Positions 48,200-58,801 of a stretch of DNA of 64,000 nt are shown here, piece after piece. The notes beneath the pieces are model-generated. The model saw only the letters and a list, made by a program, of their open reading frames with translations, did not search any database and was not told the DNA's origin. The stretch comes from Paracoccus kondratievae (GTDB lineage: Bacteria; Pseudomonadota; Alphaproteobacteria; Rhodobacterales; Rhodobacteraceae), in assembly GCF_009301415.1 (NCBI RefSeq), contig NZ_CP045074.1:1-64000 (forward strand), read 5' to 3'. Made by a program: the position numbers and the translations under genes. Every line of letters begins with the position of its first letter. Positions within the stretch are counted from its first letter, which is position 1.

Positions 48200-48221
48200 T
48201 TATGATGGAAAAACATCATAA
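48200..48221. promoter_or_regulatory. Operator-like dyad 1 upstream of the inositol transporter operon
   Basis: TTATGATG-GAAAAA-CATCATAA is a perfect 8-base inverted repeat with a 6-base spacer, seven bases after the LacI stop. Its ATGATGGAAAA half recurs in the next dyad, 42 bases along. It is the likely binding site for the LacI protein. Confidence 0.6.
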
Positions 48222-48228
48222 GCGCGCC

Positions 48229-48254
48229 ATTTTCTATCATTCATGATGGAAAAT
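48229..48254. promoter_or_regulatory. Operator-like dyad 2 upstream of the inositol transporter operon
   Basis: ATTTTC-T-ATCAT-TC-ATGAT-G-GAAAAT is a 12-base inverted repeat with a single mismatched pair. Its centre is 31 bases from dyad 1, close to three turns of DNA, so two dimers could bind on one face. The remaining leader to 48417 holds no further clear signal. Confidence 0.6.
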
Positions 48255-48417
48255 CTTTCTCAAAAAGTTTGACCAGAATCGCTTTCTGAAGGAAACCTTT
48301 CATCACGGTTCGCAAGCAGAGGGAATGCGGGCTGTTCATGGATCGGAGGCCGGCGCCTGCCGGGCGGCCCGCGATTGCGCGGGCCAGCGGCCTGCGGAAC
48401 CGATTGGGAGGACAAGA

Positions 48418-49359
48418 ATGAAAGTATTTCTGTTGACCACTGCCTGTGCCATCTCGGTTTCGGGCGCGGCCATGGCCGAGAATATCGGCGTGAGCATGGC
48501 GTTGTTTGATGACAATTTCCTGACCGTCCTGCGCAATGGTATGCAGGAGCACGCCGCCTCGCTTGACGGGGTAACCATTCAGATTGACGACGCCCAGAAT
48601 GATGTCGGCAAACAGCTGAACCAGATTGAGAATTTCGTTGCCTCGGGTGTCGATGCGATCATCGTGAACCCGGTCGACACCGATGCGACCGTGGCGATGA
48701 GCGCGGCGGCCCAGAATGCCGGTATCCCGCTGGTCTTTGTGAACCGTCAGCCGGTCAACCTGGACAGCCTGCCGGAAAATCAGGCTTTTGTGGCCTCGGA
48801 CGAAAAGGAATCCGGCACGCTTGAGACGCAGGAAATCTGCCGCCTTCTCAAGGAACAGGGCAAGACCGAGGCCCGGGCCGTGATCCTGATGGGCGAGCTG
48901 TCGAACCAGGCGGCACGGATGCGCACGCAGGACATCAAGGACGTGATCGCCACGCCCGAATGCAGCTTTATTACCATCGCCCAGGAACAGACCGCCAACT
49001 GGCAGCGTACTGCCGCGACCGATCTTGTCACCAACTGGCTGTCGGCCGGGACCGAGTTTGACGCGATCATCTCGAACAATGACGAGATGGCGATCGGCGC
49101 CATTCAGGCACTGAAAGCGGCTGGCCGCTCGATGGATGATGTGGTGATCGGCGGTATCGACGCGACTCAGGATGCGCTGGCGGCGATGAAGGCTGGCGAT
49201 CTTGATGTAACGGTTTTTCAGGATGCGGCGGGGCAGGGTGCCGGTGCGGTTGATACCGCGCTGAAGCTCGCCCGCGGCGAAAAGGTCGATCAAAAGGTCT
49301 ATATCCCGTTCCAGCTTGTTACGCCGCAGAACGTGGACGGGTTCCTTTCCAAGAACTGA
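48418..49359 (+). CDS. Sugar/inositol ABC transporter substrate-binding protein 1
   Basis: A 313-residue periplasmic binding protein of the RbsB/LacI-fold class. The signal peptide is [21 protein letters not shown]. Conserved parts are [27 protein letters not shown] and [15 protein letters not shown]. It is closely related to the second binding protein encoded after the permease (51975). GGGAGG lies before ATG 48418. The inositol context suggests myo-inositol or an isomer. Confidence 0.9.
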   Translation: MKVFLLTTACAISVSGAAMAENIGVSMALFDDNFLTVLRNGMQEHAASLDGVTIQIDDAQNDVGKQLNQIENFVASGVDAIIVNPVDTDATVAMSAAAQNAGIPLVFVNRQPVNLDSLPENQAFVASDEKESGTLETQEICRLLKEQGKTEARAVILMGELSNQAARMRTQDIKDVIATPECSFITIAQEQTANWQRTAATDLVTNWLSAGTEFDAIISNNDEMAIGAIQALKAAGRSMDDVVIGGIDATQDALAAMKAGDLDVTVFQDAAGQGAGAVDTALKLARGEKVDQKVYIPFQLVTPQNVDGFLSKN

Positions 49360-49429
49360 TGCTTGCGGCGGGGCGGCGCCGGTTTTGCGCGCCCGCCCCG
49401 TCCGACCATGCAAGAAGGGGGAAAGGTCG

Positions 49430-50941
49430 ATGCTTGACCGCACCAACGCCTGGCAGGGCGAATATATCCTGGAAGTGGATAATATCACCAAGGAATTTCC
49501 CGGTGTTAAGGCTTTGGACGGGGTGCAGCTGCGCATCCGTCCGGGCACTGTCCATGCGCTGATGGGCGAAAACGGGGCCGGTAAATCGACGCTGATGAAG
49601 ATTATCGCCGGCGTCTATACCCCTGACGGTGGCGAGGTGCGCTTTGCCGGCCAGCCGCTGAATGTCAGGACGCCTCTTGATGCGCTGAACTCGGGCATCG
49701 CCATGATCCATCAGGAACTGAACCTGATGAACTGGATGACGGTGGCCGAGAATATCTGGATCCGGCGCGAGCCTTTGAACCGGCTCGGTCTTGTCGATCA
49801 TGGCCGCATGCGGCAGATGACGGCGGACCTGCTTGGACGGCTCAACATCCGTTTGGACCCTGATCAGCAAGTCAGCGAACTGACCGTCGCGCAAAAGCAG
49901 ATGGTCGAGATCGCCAAGGCCGTCAGCTACAACTCGGACGTGCTGATCATGGACGAGCCGACCAGCGCCATCACCGAAGCCGAGGTCGAGCATCTTTTCC
50001 AGATCATCCGCGACCTGAAATCGCGCGGTATCGGCATCGTCTACATCACCCACAAGATGAACGAGCTGTTCGAGATTGCGGATGAATTCACCGTATTCCG
50101 CGACGGCAAATATGTCGGCACCCATGCCAGCGCCGATGTGACCCGCGACGACATCATCCGCATGATGGTCGGGCGCGAGATCACCGATATGTTCCCCAAG
50201 GTCGATTGCCCCATCGGCGACACCGTCCTTGAGGTGCGCAACCTGACCCTGCCGGGCGTGTTCGATGATGTCAGCTTTCACGTCCGCGCGGGCGAGATCT
50301 TGGGCATCGCCGGGCTTGTCGGCTCGAAACGCTCGAATGTGGCCGAGGCGATCTTTGGGGTTCATCCCGCGCCCATCGGCGACATTCTGATCGACGGGCG
50401 GCATGTACGCATCACCTGCCCATCGGACGCGATGGCGCATGGCATGGCCTTCCTGACCGAGGACCGCAAAGAGACGGGCTGTTTCCTGATCCTCGACTGT
50501 CTTGAAAACATCCAGTCGGCGCTGATCACCCGCAACCACGTCAAAAACGGCTTTATCGACCGCAAGACCATCACCGCAAAGGCCGAGGAAATGGCGCGCA
50601 AGCTGCGGGTCAAGACCCCAAGTCTGCACGAAACGGTCGAGAACCTGTCGGGCGGCAACCAGCAGAAACTGCTGATCGCGCGCTGGCTGCTGACCGAGCC
50701 GCGCATCCTGATCCTTGATGAGCCGACGCGCGGGATCGACGTGGGCGCGAAATCCGAGATCCACCGCCTGATCACCAATCTGGCCGCACAGGGCGTGGCC
50801 GTCATCATGATCTCGTCGGAAATGCCCGAAGTGCTGGGCATGAGCGACCGCATCATGGTCATGCATGAAGGTCATGTGTCGGGCTTTCTCGACCGGGCCG
50901 AGGCTGATCAGGTCAAGATCATGTCGCTGGCCGCCAAGTAA
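49430..50941 (+). CDS. Sugar ABC transporter ATP-binding protein, two ATPase domains
   Basis: A 503-residue RbsA/MglA-type protein. The first domain has a full Walker [10 protein letters not shown] (about 45-53), a weak signature ([13 protein letters not shown]) and Walker [13 protein letters not shown]. The second has a degenerate P-loop (GLVGSKRSN) but a full signature [17 protein letters not shown] and Walker [13 protein letters not shown]. This asymmetry is normal for the family. ATG 49430 has AAGGGGGAAAGG upstream. It energises the adjacent permease. Confidence 0.94.
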   Translation: MLDRTNAWQGEYILEVDNITKEFPGVKALDGVQLRIRPGTVHALMGENGAGKSTLMKIIAGVYTPDGGEVRFAGQPLNVRTPLDALNSGIAMIHQELNLMNWMTVAENIWIRREPLNRLGLVDHGRMRQMTADLLGRLNIRLDPDQQVSELTVAQKQMVEIAKAVSYNSDVLIMDEPTSAITEAEVEHLFQIIRDLKSRGIGIVYITHKMNELFEIADEFTVFRDGKYVGTHASADVTRDDIIRMMVGREITDMFPKVDCPIGDTVLEVRNLTLPGVFDDVSFHVRAGEILGIAGLVGSKRSNVAEAIFGVHPAPIGDILIDGRHVRITCPSDAMAHGMAFLTEDRKETGCFLILDCLENIQSALITRNHVKNGFIDRKTITAKAEEMARKLRVKTPSLHETVENLSGGNQQKLLIARWLLTEPRILILDEPTRGIDVGAKSEIHRLITNLAAQGVAVIMISSEMPEVLGMSDRIMVMHEGHVSGFLDRAEADQVKIMSLAAK

Positions 50942-50953
50942 CAAGAGGACACC

Positions 50954-51964
50954 ATGTCAGACGCAAGCATGGCCACGCCGCAGCGCCGGCACCGCCCGAT
51001 GATGGCGGAATTAAACATCCTTCTGGTTCTGGTCGGGATCTGCCTGACCTTTGAAATTCTGGGCTGGATCACACAGGGTCAGTCGTTTCTGGGCAACTGG
51101 CAACGGCTCTCTATCATGATCCTGCAGGTTTCGGTGGTGGGCATCATCGCCATCGGGGTGACGCAGGTCATCATCTCGGGTGGGATCGACCTGTCCTCGG
51201 GCTCGATCGTCGGGGCAACCGCGATGATTTCAATGAGCCTTGCACAGGCTGCCGGATATGAACGCGCGGTCTATCCCGACCTGACGGGTCTGCCGGTGAT
51301 CATCCCGGTCGCGGTCGGTCTGTTGTTCGGCCTGATCTGCGGCATGATCAACGGTGCACTGATCGCCTATACCAAGATCCCGCCTTTCATCGCCACCCTG
51401 GGCATGATGGTGACGGCGCGCGGCTTTGCCAAATGGTACACCAAGGGTCAGCCGATCAGCTTTCCCTCGGACGGCTTTGCGGCCATCGGCCGGGGCATGA
51501 TGCCGGTGTTCATCTTTCTTGCGGTGTCGCTGATCTTTCACATTGCGCTGCGCTATACCCGCTATGGCAAGTTCACCTATGCGATCGGTGCAAACCCGCA
51601 GGCCGCCCGCGTCTCGGGCATCAATGTCGAACGTCAGCTGGTGCGCATCTATGCCATCGCCGGGCTGTTGTCGGCGCTGGCGGGGATCGTGGTTGCGGCG
51701 CGCGGCCTGACGGCACAGGCCGGCATGGGTACGATGTACGAACTTGACGCCATCGCCATGGCCGTGATCGGCGGCGTGTCGCTGACCGGCGGGCGCGGTT
51801 CGATCCTGGGCACGATGATCGGCATGGTGATCTTTGGCGTCATCATCTCGGGTTTCACCTTCCTGCGGCTCGACGCCTACTATCAGGAAATGATCAAGGG
51901 CGTGATCATCGTCGCGGCGGTCGTCGCCGACGTCTATCGCCAGAAAAAACGCAAAAAAGTCTGA
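50954..51964 (+). CDS. Sugar ABC transporter permease
   Basis: A 336-residue permease of the RbsC/BPD_transp_2 family, with about nine to ten membrane segments. Hallmarks are ISGGIDLSSGSIVG (about 75-88), KIPPFIATLGMM, and GGVSLTGGRGSILGTMIG. It starts 12 bases after the ATPase stop. It works with the ATPase and presumably with both binding proteins. Confidence 0.93.
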   Translation: MSDASMATPQRRHRPMMAELNILLVLVGICLTFEILGWITQGQSFLGNWQRLSIMILQVSVVGIIAIGVTQVIISGGIDLSSGSIVGATAMISMSLAQAAGYERAVYPDLTGLPVIIPVAVGLLFGLICGMINGALIAYTKIPPFIATLGMMVTARGFAKWYTKGQPISFPSDGFAAIGRGMMPVFIFLAVSLIFHIALRYTRYGKFTYAIGANPQAARVSGINVERQLVRIYAIAGLLSALAGIVVAARGLTAQAGMGTMYELDAIAMAVIGGVSLTGGRGSILGTMIGMVIFGVIISGFTFLRLDAYYQEMIKGVIIVAAVVADVYRQKKRKKV

Positions 51965-51974
51965 GGGAGGGGCA

Positions 51975-52898
51975 ATGATGAAAAGCCTGACCGCAATGGC
52001 GCTGATCCTTGGGCTGACCTCTCCGGCATGGGCCGGAGAGACCCGGATCGGGGTCGCCATGACCAGCTTTGACAACCCGTTCCTGACCATCCTGCTGAAC
52101 GGCATCAAGGATCAGGCGGGCAAGGACGGCGCCGAACTGATCCTTGAGGATGCGCAGCTTGACGTTGCCCGCCAGCAAAATCAGGTCCAGAACTTTATCG
52201 CCAATGGCGTCGATGCGATCATCGTCAATGCCGTCGATGGCGCGGCGACCCCGGCGATGACGCAGGCGGCCGTCGATGCGGGCGTGCCGCTGGTCTATGT
52301 GAACCACCCGCCGATCAACCACGAAGCCCTGCCCGAAGGGACCAGCTTTGTCGGCTCGAATGAGATCGAAAGCGGCACCATGCAAACGCGCGAGGTCTGC
52401 AAGCTGCTGGGCGGCAAGGGCAATGTGCTGGTGCTGATGGGTCCCTTGGAAAACGAGGCTTCGGCCGTCCGCACCCGCGATATCGAAGAGGTGATCGCCA
52501 CTCCGGAATGTTCGGGGATGCAGATCGTCGACAAGCAGGTCGGCAACTGGAACCGCACGCAAGGTCAGGACATCACGACCAACTGGCTAAGCTCGGGCGT
52601 CGCCTTTGATGCGATCATCTCGAACAATGATGAGATGGCGATCGGCGCAATTCAGTCGCTCAAGGCTGCGGGCGTCGCCATGGAAAAGGTCGTCGTCGCC
52701 GGTATCGACGCAACGCCCGACGGGCTGGCGGCGATGCGGGCCGGGGATCTGGACGTGACCGTCTATCAAAACGCCACCCGTCAGGGTGAGGTCGCCGTCC
52801 AGACAGCCTTGGCCATGGCCCGTGGCGAAAAGCCTGAACGCAACATCTGGGTGCCCTTCGAACCCGTCACCCCCGAGAATATCTCGAACTACGAGTAA
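51975..52898 (+). CDS. Sugar/inositol ABC transporter substrate-binding protein 2
   Basis: A 307-residue binding protein with signal peptide [21 protein letters not shown]. It is a paralogue of the protein at 48418, sharing [24 protein letters not shown] and the exact run [18 protein letters not shown] second receptor for one channel suggests different ligands, such as another inositol isomer or rhizopine (MocB-like). ATG 51978 fits the GGAGG spacing better than ATG 51975 and would shorten it by one residue. Confidence 0.9.
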   Translation: MMKSLTAMALILGLTSPAWAGETRIGVAMTSFDNPFLTILLNGIKDQAGKDGAELILEDAQLDVARQQNQVQNFIANGVDAIIVNAVDGAATPAMTQAAVDAGVPLVYVNHPPINHEALPEGTSFVGSNEIESGTMQTREVCKLLGGKGNVLVLMGPLENEASAVRTRDIEEVIATPECSGMQIVDKQVGNWNRTQGQDITTNWLSSGVAFDAIISNNDEMAIGAIQSLKAAGVAMEKVVVAGIDATPDGLAAMRAGDLDVTVYQNATRQGEVAVQTALAMARGEKPERNIWVPFEPVTPENISNYE

Positions 52899-52903
52899 CC
52901 AGC

Positions 52904-54022
52904 ATGACCGCAACGCAAAAGTCACTCGGTGTCGCCCTGATCGGCACCGGGTTCATGGGAAAGTGCCATGCGATGGCCTGGCGCAATCTGGCCACGGCCT
53001 TTGGCGGCATGCCGCCCCGGCTTGAGGTTCTGGCCGATACGCCGGCCGAACGGGCGGCGGAACTCGCCTCGGCCTTTGGCTTCGCACGCGGTACCGGCGA
53101 CTGGCGCGCGGCGGTGACCGATCCGGCGGTCGATGTCGTCTCGATCACCACGCCGAACGGGATGCACCGCGAGATGGCCGAGGCGGCGCTGGCCGCTGGC
53201 AAGCATGTCTGGCTGGAAAAGCCGATGGCCCTGACCGTCGAGGATGCCGAGGCGATGGAGACTGCCGCCCGTGCCGCAGGCCGGGTAACGATCCTTGGGT
53301 ATAACTACACCCGCTCGCCCGCGTTCCGCGCTGCCGCTGATCTGGTGGCGCAGGGTGCGATTGGCCGTCCGATCCATTTCCGGGGCGTCTATGACGAAGA
53401 TTACATGGCCGACCCCGAGCTGCCCTGGAGCTGGCGGCTGACCCGGGCCGAGGGCGGTCTTGGCGCGCTGGGGGATCTTGGCTGCCATCTGGTCTCGGTC
53501 ATGCTTGCGCTGATGGGGCCGGTCGCGCGTGTGCAGGCGCAGATGGATACGGTCGTGACCGAACGCCCGCATCAGGGCGGTACCGCCACGGTCGAGAATG
53601 AGGATCAGGCACAGGCGCTGATCCGCTTTGCCTCGGGCGCCTCGGGCGAATTTTCATGCTCGCGGGTGGCGCGTGGCTATCGCTGCCGTCTTGCGTGGGA
53701 GGTGCAGGGCACCGAAGGCACGCTGCGTTTCGATCAGGAGCGGATGAATGAACTGTGGCTTTATCAGCCCGGGCAGGCCGAGACCGACGGTTTCCGCCGC
53801 ATCCTGACAGGTCCGGCGCAGCCTGGCTTTGCCGCCTTCTGTCCCGCCGCGGGCCATAACTTTGGCTTTAACGAACAGAAGGTGGTCGAGGCCGAGATGC
53901 TGCGTCAGGCCATTGCCGGCGGCATCCCCGCATGGCCCGATTTCACCGCCGGTCTGACGATCGAGCGGATCATTCACGGTATGGCGCGCTCGGCCCGCAC
54001 CGGCCAGCCCGTCTTATTCTGA
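52904..54022 (+). CDS. Gfo/Idh/MocA family oxidoreductase
   Basis: A 372-residue NAD(P)-dependent dehydrogenase. The Rossmann motif is [18 protein letters not shown] (residues 8-25), the EKP signature is WLEKPMALT (about 104-112), and the C-terminal GFO/IDH domain holds [10 protein letters not shown]. It is distinct from the IolG-like enzyme two genes on and may act on a modified or isomeric inositol. It starts five bases after the second binding protein gene. The substrate is unknown. Confidence 0.87.
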   Translation: MTATQKSLGVALIGTGFMGKCHAMAWRNLATAFGGMPPRLEVLADTPAERAAELASAFGFARGTGDWRAAVTDPAVDVVSITTPNGMHREMAEAALAAGKHVWLEKPMALTVEDAEAMETAARAAGRVTILGYNYTRSPAFRAAADLVAQGAIGRPIHFRGVYDEDYMADPELPWSWRLTRAEGGLGALGDLGCHLVSVMLALMGPVARVQAQMDTVVTERPHQGGTATVENEDQAQALIRFASGASGEFSCSRVARGYRCRLAWEVQGTEGTLRFDQERMNELWLYQPGQAETDGFRRILTGPAQPGFAAFCPAAGHNFGFNEQKVVEAEMLRQAIAGGIPAWPDFTAGLTIERIIHGMARSARTGQPVLF

Positions 54023-54029
54023 GGACGTC

Positions 54030-54932
54030 ATGAAAATTGCCATCGACCCCTTCATGCACCGCCATCTGCCGCTGGAGCAGATCCCGGCCAAGGTCAAAGA
54101 GCTTGGCTTTGACTGGATCGAACTGTCCCCGCGTGGCGACTTTCTGGAATGGTTCAAGGCCCCGCGCGTCTTTCCCGACCGCATCAGGACACTGAAAAAG
54201 GCACTGAAAGATGCGGATGTCGGCATCGCCAGCCTGCTGCCCATGTATCGTTGGGCCAGCAATGACGAGACCGAGCGGCAGGCCGCCGTCCGCCATTGGA
54301 AGCGCGCCATCGAAATCGCCGTCGAGCTGGGCGTAGATACCATGAACAGCGAATTCGGCCGCGGCCCGCATCCCGACAAGGGCTCGTGCTACTGCTGCCA
54401 TACCGGCAGCATGATCGAAGCGTGTGAGGATGCCTGGTGGCGCTCGATGGACGAGCTGGTCCCGGTCCTTGAACGTGAAGGGATCAGCCTCAACATCGAG
54501 CCCCACCCCGAGGACTGGTGTGAGACGCTGCAACCCGCGCTTGATATCATCCGCACGGTGAACAGCCCGCGTGTCCGGTTCCTGTATTGCGCGCCCCATA
54601 CGTTCTATTTCGGCGATGACACCCGGGCGATGCTGCGCGAGGCTGCCGATGTGCTGGCTCATGTCCATGTCGGCGACACCTTCAACCATCGCGCCAGCTC
54701 CGGTCTGCGCTACATCATGAACCCGCCCGGGGCCCAGGCGCGTATCCACCAGCATCTTGATATCGGTCAGGGCGAGGTGCCCTGGGACGACTTTTTCGCC
54801 ACTCTGGCCGAGATCGGTTTTGACGGCATCATGACCGCCTGCGTCTTTGCCTGGGAAGACCGCGCAGACGAATCCGGCAAGTTCATGCGCCGTGAAATGC
54901 AGCGCTACATCGACACCTATTGGAGCAAATGA
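54030..54932 (+). CDS. Sugar phosphate isomerase/epimerase-like TIM barrel (MocC/IolE-like)
   Basis: A 300-residue AP-endonuclease-2-type TIM barrel. Metal-site candidates are [10 protein letters not shown] (the central Glu), [11 protein letters not shown] and the early [12 protein letters not shown]. It has an unusual Cys-rich [11 protein letters not shown]. It resembles rhizopine catabolism protein MocC and inosose-modifying barrels. It overlaps the start of the next gene by four bases. The reaction is probably isomerisation or dehydration of an inosose, by inference. Confidence 0.75.
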   Translation: MKIAIDPFMHRHLPLEQIPAKVKELGFDWIELSPRGDFLEWFKAPRVFPDRIRTLKKALKDADVGIASLLPMYRWASNDETERQAAVRHWKRAIEIAVELGVDTMNSEFGRGPHPDKGSCYCCHTGSMIEACEDAWWRSMDELVPVLEREGISLNIEPHPEDWCETLQPALDIIRTVNSPRVRFLYCAPHTFYFGDDTRAMLREAADVLAHVHVGDTFNHRASSGLRYIMNPPGAQARIHQHLDIGQGEVPWDDFFATLAEIGFDGIMTACVFAWEDRADESGKFMRREMQRYIDTYWSK

Positions 54933-55945
54933 CAATGACCCTGAAGATCGGAGTGATCGGCACCGGCGCCATCGGCCAGGACCATACCCGGCGCATCAAT
55001 GAGGTGCTTGCCGGCGCGCGGGTCACGGCGCTGAATGATGTCAACCGCGCCAATGCCGAAACCTGCCAGCGCCAATATGCGCCCGAAGCGCGCATCTTTG
55101 ACGACCCCCATGCGCTGATCCGCGACGCGGATGTCGATGCGGTCCTGGTTTGCTCCTGGGGCCAGACGCATGAGGAATATGTCCTGGCCGCCGTCGCTGC
55201 CGGCAAGCCCTGTTTTTGTGAAAAGCCGCTGGCCACCACCGCAGAAGGTGCGCGCCGCATCGTCGAGGCCGAACAGGCTGCTGGCAAGCGGCTGGTGCAG
55301 GTCGGCTTCATGCGTCGCTATGACCCGGGCTATGTCGCGCTGAAAAAGGCGGTCAGCGAGGTCACCGGCGCGCCTTTGATGGTTCATGCCGCGCATCGCA
55401 ACCCGCGGGTGGGTGAAAACTATGTTACGCCCATGGCGATCCATGACACGCTGATCCATGAAATCGACGTGCTGCGCTGGCTGCTTGATGACGATTACAC
55501 CAGCGCCCGCGTTTTCTTTCCGCGCAAGAGCCCGCGCGCCCATGAAAAACTGCGCGATCCTCAGGTCGTGGTGCTGGAAACCGCAGGCGGCGTGGTGATC
55601 GACGTCGAGATCTTTGTGAACTGCCACTACGGTTACGACATCCAGTGCGAGATCGTGGGCGAGGACGGCATCGCCCGCCTGCCCGAGCCGATGGGCATTC
55701 AGACCCGTTCGGGTGCGGTGCTGGGCCAGCCGATCCTGATGGATTGGAAGGATCGCTTTATCGACAGCTATGATTATGAACTGGCCGATTTCCTGAAAGC
55801 AGCCGCGCAGGGTACCGCAGCAGGGCCGACCGCATGGGATGGCTATGTCGCCGCCGTGACCGCCGATGCCTGTGTCGCCGCGCAAGAGGCCGAGGGTCAG
55901 GCGGTCAGCATCGACCTGCCCGCTCGTCCCTCTCTTTACGCCTGA
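54929..55945 (+). CDS. iolG: Inositol 2-dehydrogenase-like protein (Gfo/Idh/MocA)
   Basis: A 338-residue dehydrogenase of the IolG type. It has the NAD motif [17 protein letters not shown], the FCEKPLATT signature (about residue 94), and the inositol-dehydrogenase pattern [17 protein letters not shown] with [16 protein letters not shown]. It would oxidise myo-inositol to 2-keto-myo-inositol (inosose), the substrate of IolE. ATG 54929 overlaps the previous stop (ATGA); ATG 54935, nine bases after TTGGAG, is the alternative. Confidence 0.9.
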   Translation: MTMTLKIGVIGTGAIGQDHTRRINEVLAGARVTALNDVNRANAETCQRQYAPEARIFDDPHALIRDADVDAVLVCSWGQTHEEYVLAAVAAGKPCFCEKPLATTAEGARRIVEAEQAAGKRLVQVGFMRRYDPGYVALKKAVSEVTGAPLMVHAAHRNPRVGENYVTPMAIHDTLIHEIDVLRWLLDDDYTSARVFFPRKSPRAHEKLRDPQVVVLETAGGVVIDVEIFVNCHYGYDIQCEIVGEDGIARLPEPMGIQTRSGAVLGQPILMDWKDRFIDSYDYELADFLKAAAQGTAAGPTAWDGYVAAVTADACVAAQEAEGQAVSIDLPARPSLYA

Positions 55946-55954
55946 GGTCCGGTC

Positions 55955-56761
55955 ATGCGCTTTGCCCTGAACCATATCGTCGCTCCGCGTCTGTCGCTGG
56001 CGCAGTTCTTTGCCCTTGCACGCAAGCTTGACTGCTCCGAGGTCGAGATCCGCAACGACCTGCCCGATGTGACTGGCAAGAACCCGGCCGAGGTCGGGCG
56101 GCTGGCAGGTGATGCCGGCCTGACCATCCTGTCGGTCAACGCGCTTTACCCCTTTAACCGGTGGAGCGACGATCTGGCCAGCCGCGCCGGGCGTCTGGCA
56201 GATTTCGCGGCCGGGGCAGGGGCCAGGGCGCTGGTGCTTTGCCCGCTGAACGATGGCTCCCCGATCGCGCATTCCCGCACGGTCGAGGCACTGGACAGGC
56301 TGCGCGAAATCCTGCAGCCTCGCGGCCTGACCGGGCTGGTCGAGCCACTGGGCTTTCCGCAAAGCTCGCTCAGGCGCAAGGCCGATGCCATAGCCGCGAT
56401 CACCGAGGCCGGAGGGTTCGAGGCGTTCGGCCTGCTGCATGACACCTTCCACCATCATCTGGCGGGGGAAACCGAATTTTTTCCCCATCGCACCGGGCTT
56501 GTGCATATCTCGGGCGTGACCGATCCGGCCCTTGCGGCCGATCAGATGCTTGACCCACATCGCGTGCTTGTCGATGGCGACGACCGGCTTGAAAATGTGG
56601 CGCAGCTGCGCGCGCTGCTGGCTGATGGCTATGACGGTCCGGTCAGCTTTGAACCCTTCGCGCCCGAGGTTCACGCCCTTGATGATATCGAGACGGCGCT
56701 GCGCGAAAGCATGGCGCTGGTGCGGCAGGCAGTTGGCCAGGCTCAGGAGGCAGGGGCATGA
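55955..56761 (+). CDS. IolI-like TIM-barrel sugar isomerase
   Basis: A 268-residue AP-endonuclease-2 superfamily barrel. It begins RFALNHIVAPRLSLAQFFAL, with the metal-binding LVEPLGFPQS in the middle and later LLHDTFHHH, VHISGV and a final FEPFAPEVH. This resembles IolI-type inosose isomerases or hydroxypyruvate isomerase-like proteins. It overlaps iolC by four bases. Its role beside IolE is presumably epimerisation of inososes from other inositol isomers. Confidence 0.78.
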   Translation: MRFALNHIVAPRLSLAQFFALARKLDCSEVEIRNDLPDVTGKNPAEVGRLAGDAGLTILSVNALYPFNRWSDDLASRAGRLADFAAGAGARALVLCPLNDGSPIAHSRTVEALDRLREILQPRGLTGLVEPLGFPQSSLRRKADAIAAITEAGGFEAFGLLHDTFHHHLAGETEFFPHRTGLVHISGVTDPALAADQMLDPHRVLVDGDDRLENVAQLRALLADGYDGPVSFEPFAPEVHALDDIETALRESMALVRQAVGQAQEAGA

Positions 56762-58665
56762 CGCATCGTCTTGACATTATCACGATTGGCCGCAGTTCAG
56801 TTGATCTTTATGGCGCTCAGGTCGGCGGGCGGCTTGAGGACATGCGCTCCTTTAACAAATATATCGGCGGGTCTCCGACGAATATGGCCTGCGGCACGGC
56901 GCGTCTGGGGCTGCGCTCGGCGCTGATCACCCGGGTCGGTGATGAGCATATGGGCCGCTTTATCCGCGAGGAACTCATACGCGAGGGTGTCGATGTGCGC
57001 GGGGTCAAAACCGACCCCGAGCGGCTGACGGCGCTGGTCCTGCTGGGCATTCGCGACGAAGAGCAGTTCCCGCTGATCTTTTATCGCGAGAATTGCGCCG
57101 ATATGGCGCTGAGCGAAGAAGACATTGACGAAGCCTTTGTCGCCGAGGCCCGTTCGGTCGTCGCGACCGGCACCCATCTGAGCCACCCGCGCACCGAGGC
57201 TGCGGTGCTCAGGGCGCTGCGGCTGGCACGTCAGCACGGGGGGCAGACGGCGCTGGATATCGACTATCGCCCGAACCTCTGGGGTCTTTCGGGTCATGGC
57301 GACGGCGAGAACCGCTTTATCGCAAGCGACAAGGTAACGGCCAAGCTGCAGGCCCATCTGCCGCTGTTCGATCTGATCGTCGGCACCGAGGAGGAATTCC
57401 ACATCGCCGGTGGCTCGACCGACACGCTGACGGCGCTGCGCGCGGTGCGTGCACTGACGCCGGCGGTGCTGGTGTGCAAGCGCGGCGCGGCCGGAGCGGT
57501 GGCCTTTGAAGGCGCGGTCGAGGGCTGGGACAGCGGCGTGACCGGTCCGGGCTTTCCGGTCGAGGTCTTTAACGTCCTTGGTGCGGGCGACGGGTTCATG
57601 TCGGGTCTGCTCAAAGGCTGGCTTGATGGCGAAAACTGGTCACGGGCGCTGGAATATGCCAATGCCTGCGGGGCCTTTGCGGTCAGCCGCCATGGCTGCA
57701 CCCCGGCCTATCCAAGTCTTGATGAGCTGAAGTTCTTTCTTAAGCGCGGTATACGCGAGCGGGCGCTGCGCAAGGACGCAGAGCTGGAGCGGGTCCATCG
57801 CGCCACCAATCTGCCGCCGCTTGAAGGCGATATCCGCGCCTTTGCCTTTGACCACCGTATCCAGCTTGAAGAGCTGGAGGGCGCGACGCCCGAACGGATC
57901 GGTGCCTTCAAGCAGCTTTGCCTGAAGGCGGCACTGGAGGTGCAGGGCGGCCGTCCTGGCTATGGTATCCTTTGCGACGACCGTCTGGGCCGGCAGGCGC
58001 TGCATGCATCGGCAGGTACCGGGCTTTGGGTCGGGCGGCCCTGCGAATGGCCGGGCTCGCGTCCCCTGCGGCTTGAGCCCGATCTGGGCGCGGCCTGTCA
58101 GGGGCTGTCGGAATGGCCTGCGGGTCAGGTGGTCAAGGTGCTGTGCTTTTGCCACCCGGACGACGATGCTGCGATGCGTGCCGATCAGGAGGCGACCATT
58201 ACCCGGCTTTACGAGGCGGCCAGGGCCAATGATCTGGAGTTCCTGCTGGAGGTCATCCCCTCGAAGGTCGGGCCGGTCGATGACGGCACCACGGCGACGC
58301 TGATCCGGCGCTGGTATGAGATCGGGGTCTATCCCGACTGGTGGAAGCTTGAGCCTTTGCAAAGCGATGCTGCCTGGCAGCAGGCGGTCGCAGTGATTGA
58401 GGAATATGATCCCTGGCTGCGCGGCATCGTCGTGCTGGGGCTGGACGCCCCTGAGGGTGAGCTTGCGGCCAGTTTTGCCAAGGCGGCGCAATATCCGCTG
58501 GTTCGCGGCTTTGCTGTCGGGCGGACGATCTTTGGCTCGGTGGCGCGCGACTGGCTTGTCGGGCGTTGCGACGATGCCGGGGCGGTAGCCGAAATGGTCA
58601 GTCGCTATGGGCGGCTTTGCGCGCTTTGGGATCAGGCCCGGACGGGCGCCGGGGTCGCTGCATGA
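56758..58665 (+). CDS. iolC: IolC fused to DUF2090: 5-dehydro-2-deoxygluconokinase with C-terminal aldolase-like domain
   Basis: A 635-residue fusion. Residues 1-320 are a PfkB kinase with NKYIGGSPTNMACGTARLG (about 35-53) and the catalytic NVLGAGDGFMSG (about 272-283). Residues about 355-630 are a DUF2090 TIM barrel (IRAFAFDHRIQLEEL at its start, FLLEVIPSKVG in the middle). The kinase makes 5-dehydro-2-deoxygluconate 6-phosphate. The second domain is thought to cleave it to malonic semialdehyde and dihydroxyacetone phosphate, which would explain the absence of a separate iolJ here. Confidence 0.92.
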   Translation: MTHRLDIITIGRSSVDLYGAQVGGRLEDMRSFNKYIGGSPTNMACGTARLGLRSALITRVGDEHMGRFIREELIREGVDVRGVKTDPERLTALVLLGIRDEEQFPLIFYRENCADMALSEEDIDEAFVAEARSVVATGTHLSHPRTEAAVLRALRLARQHGGQTALDIDYRPNLWGLSGHGDGENRFIASDKVTAKLQAHLPLFDLIVGTEEEFHIAGGSTDTLTALRAVRALTPAVLVCKRGAAGAVAFEGAVEGWDSGVTGPGFPVEVFNVLGAGDGFMSGLLKGWLDGENWSRALEYANACGAFAVSRHGCTPAYPSLDELKFFLKRGIRERALRKDAELERVHRATNLPPLEGDIRAFAFDHRIQLEELEGATPERIGAFKQLCLKAALEVQGGRPGYGILCDDRLGRQALHASAGTGLWVGRPCEWPGSRPLRLEPDLGAACQGLSEWPAGQVVKVLCFCHPDDDAAMRADQEATITRLYEAARANDLEFLLEVIPSKVGPVDDGTTATLIRRWYEIGVYPDWWKLEPLQSDAAWQQAVAVIEEYDPWLRGIVVLGLDAPEGELAASFAKAAQYPLVRGFAVGRTIFGSVARDWLVGRCDDAGAVAEMVSRYGRLCALWDQARTGAGVAA

Positions 58666-58689
58666 GCGGGGTGAGGCGCGGCTGCAGGG

Positions 58690-58752
58690 GAGGGGCTCTG
58701 CCCCTCTTGGCCTGCGGCCAATTCACCCCGGGATATTTGGGCACGAAAGAAG
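58690..58752 (+). repeat. Double hairpin plus conserved core repeat between iolC and iolD (copy 2)
   Basis: GAGGGGC-TCT-GCCCCTC (58690-58706) and TTGGCC-TGC-GGCCAA (58707-58721) form two tandem hairpins. They are followed by CACCCCGGGATATTTGGGCA and then CGAAAGAAG (58724-58752). The GGATATTT...CACGAAAGAAG core matches copy 1 in the cbb operon. It fills most of the 136-base gap between iolC and iolD. Confidence 0.7.
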
Positions 58753-58801
58753 CAGACAGGGCGCGCGCCATGGGCACGGGTCCGCGCCAAGGAGAGAAGG
58801 C

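Noticed and set aside
49319..50944. Open frame antisense to the sugar ABC ATPase gene
   Set aside because: Shadow of a confirmed two-domain ATPase; no signal of coding beyond the absence of stops.
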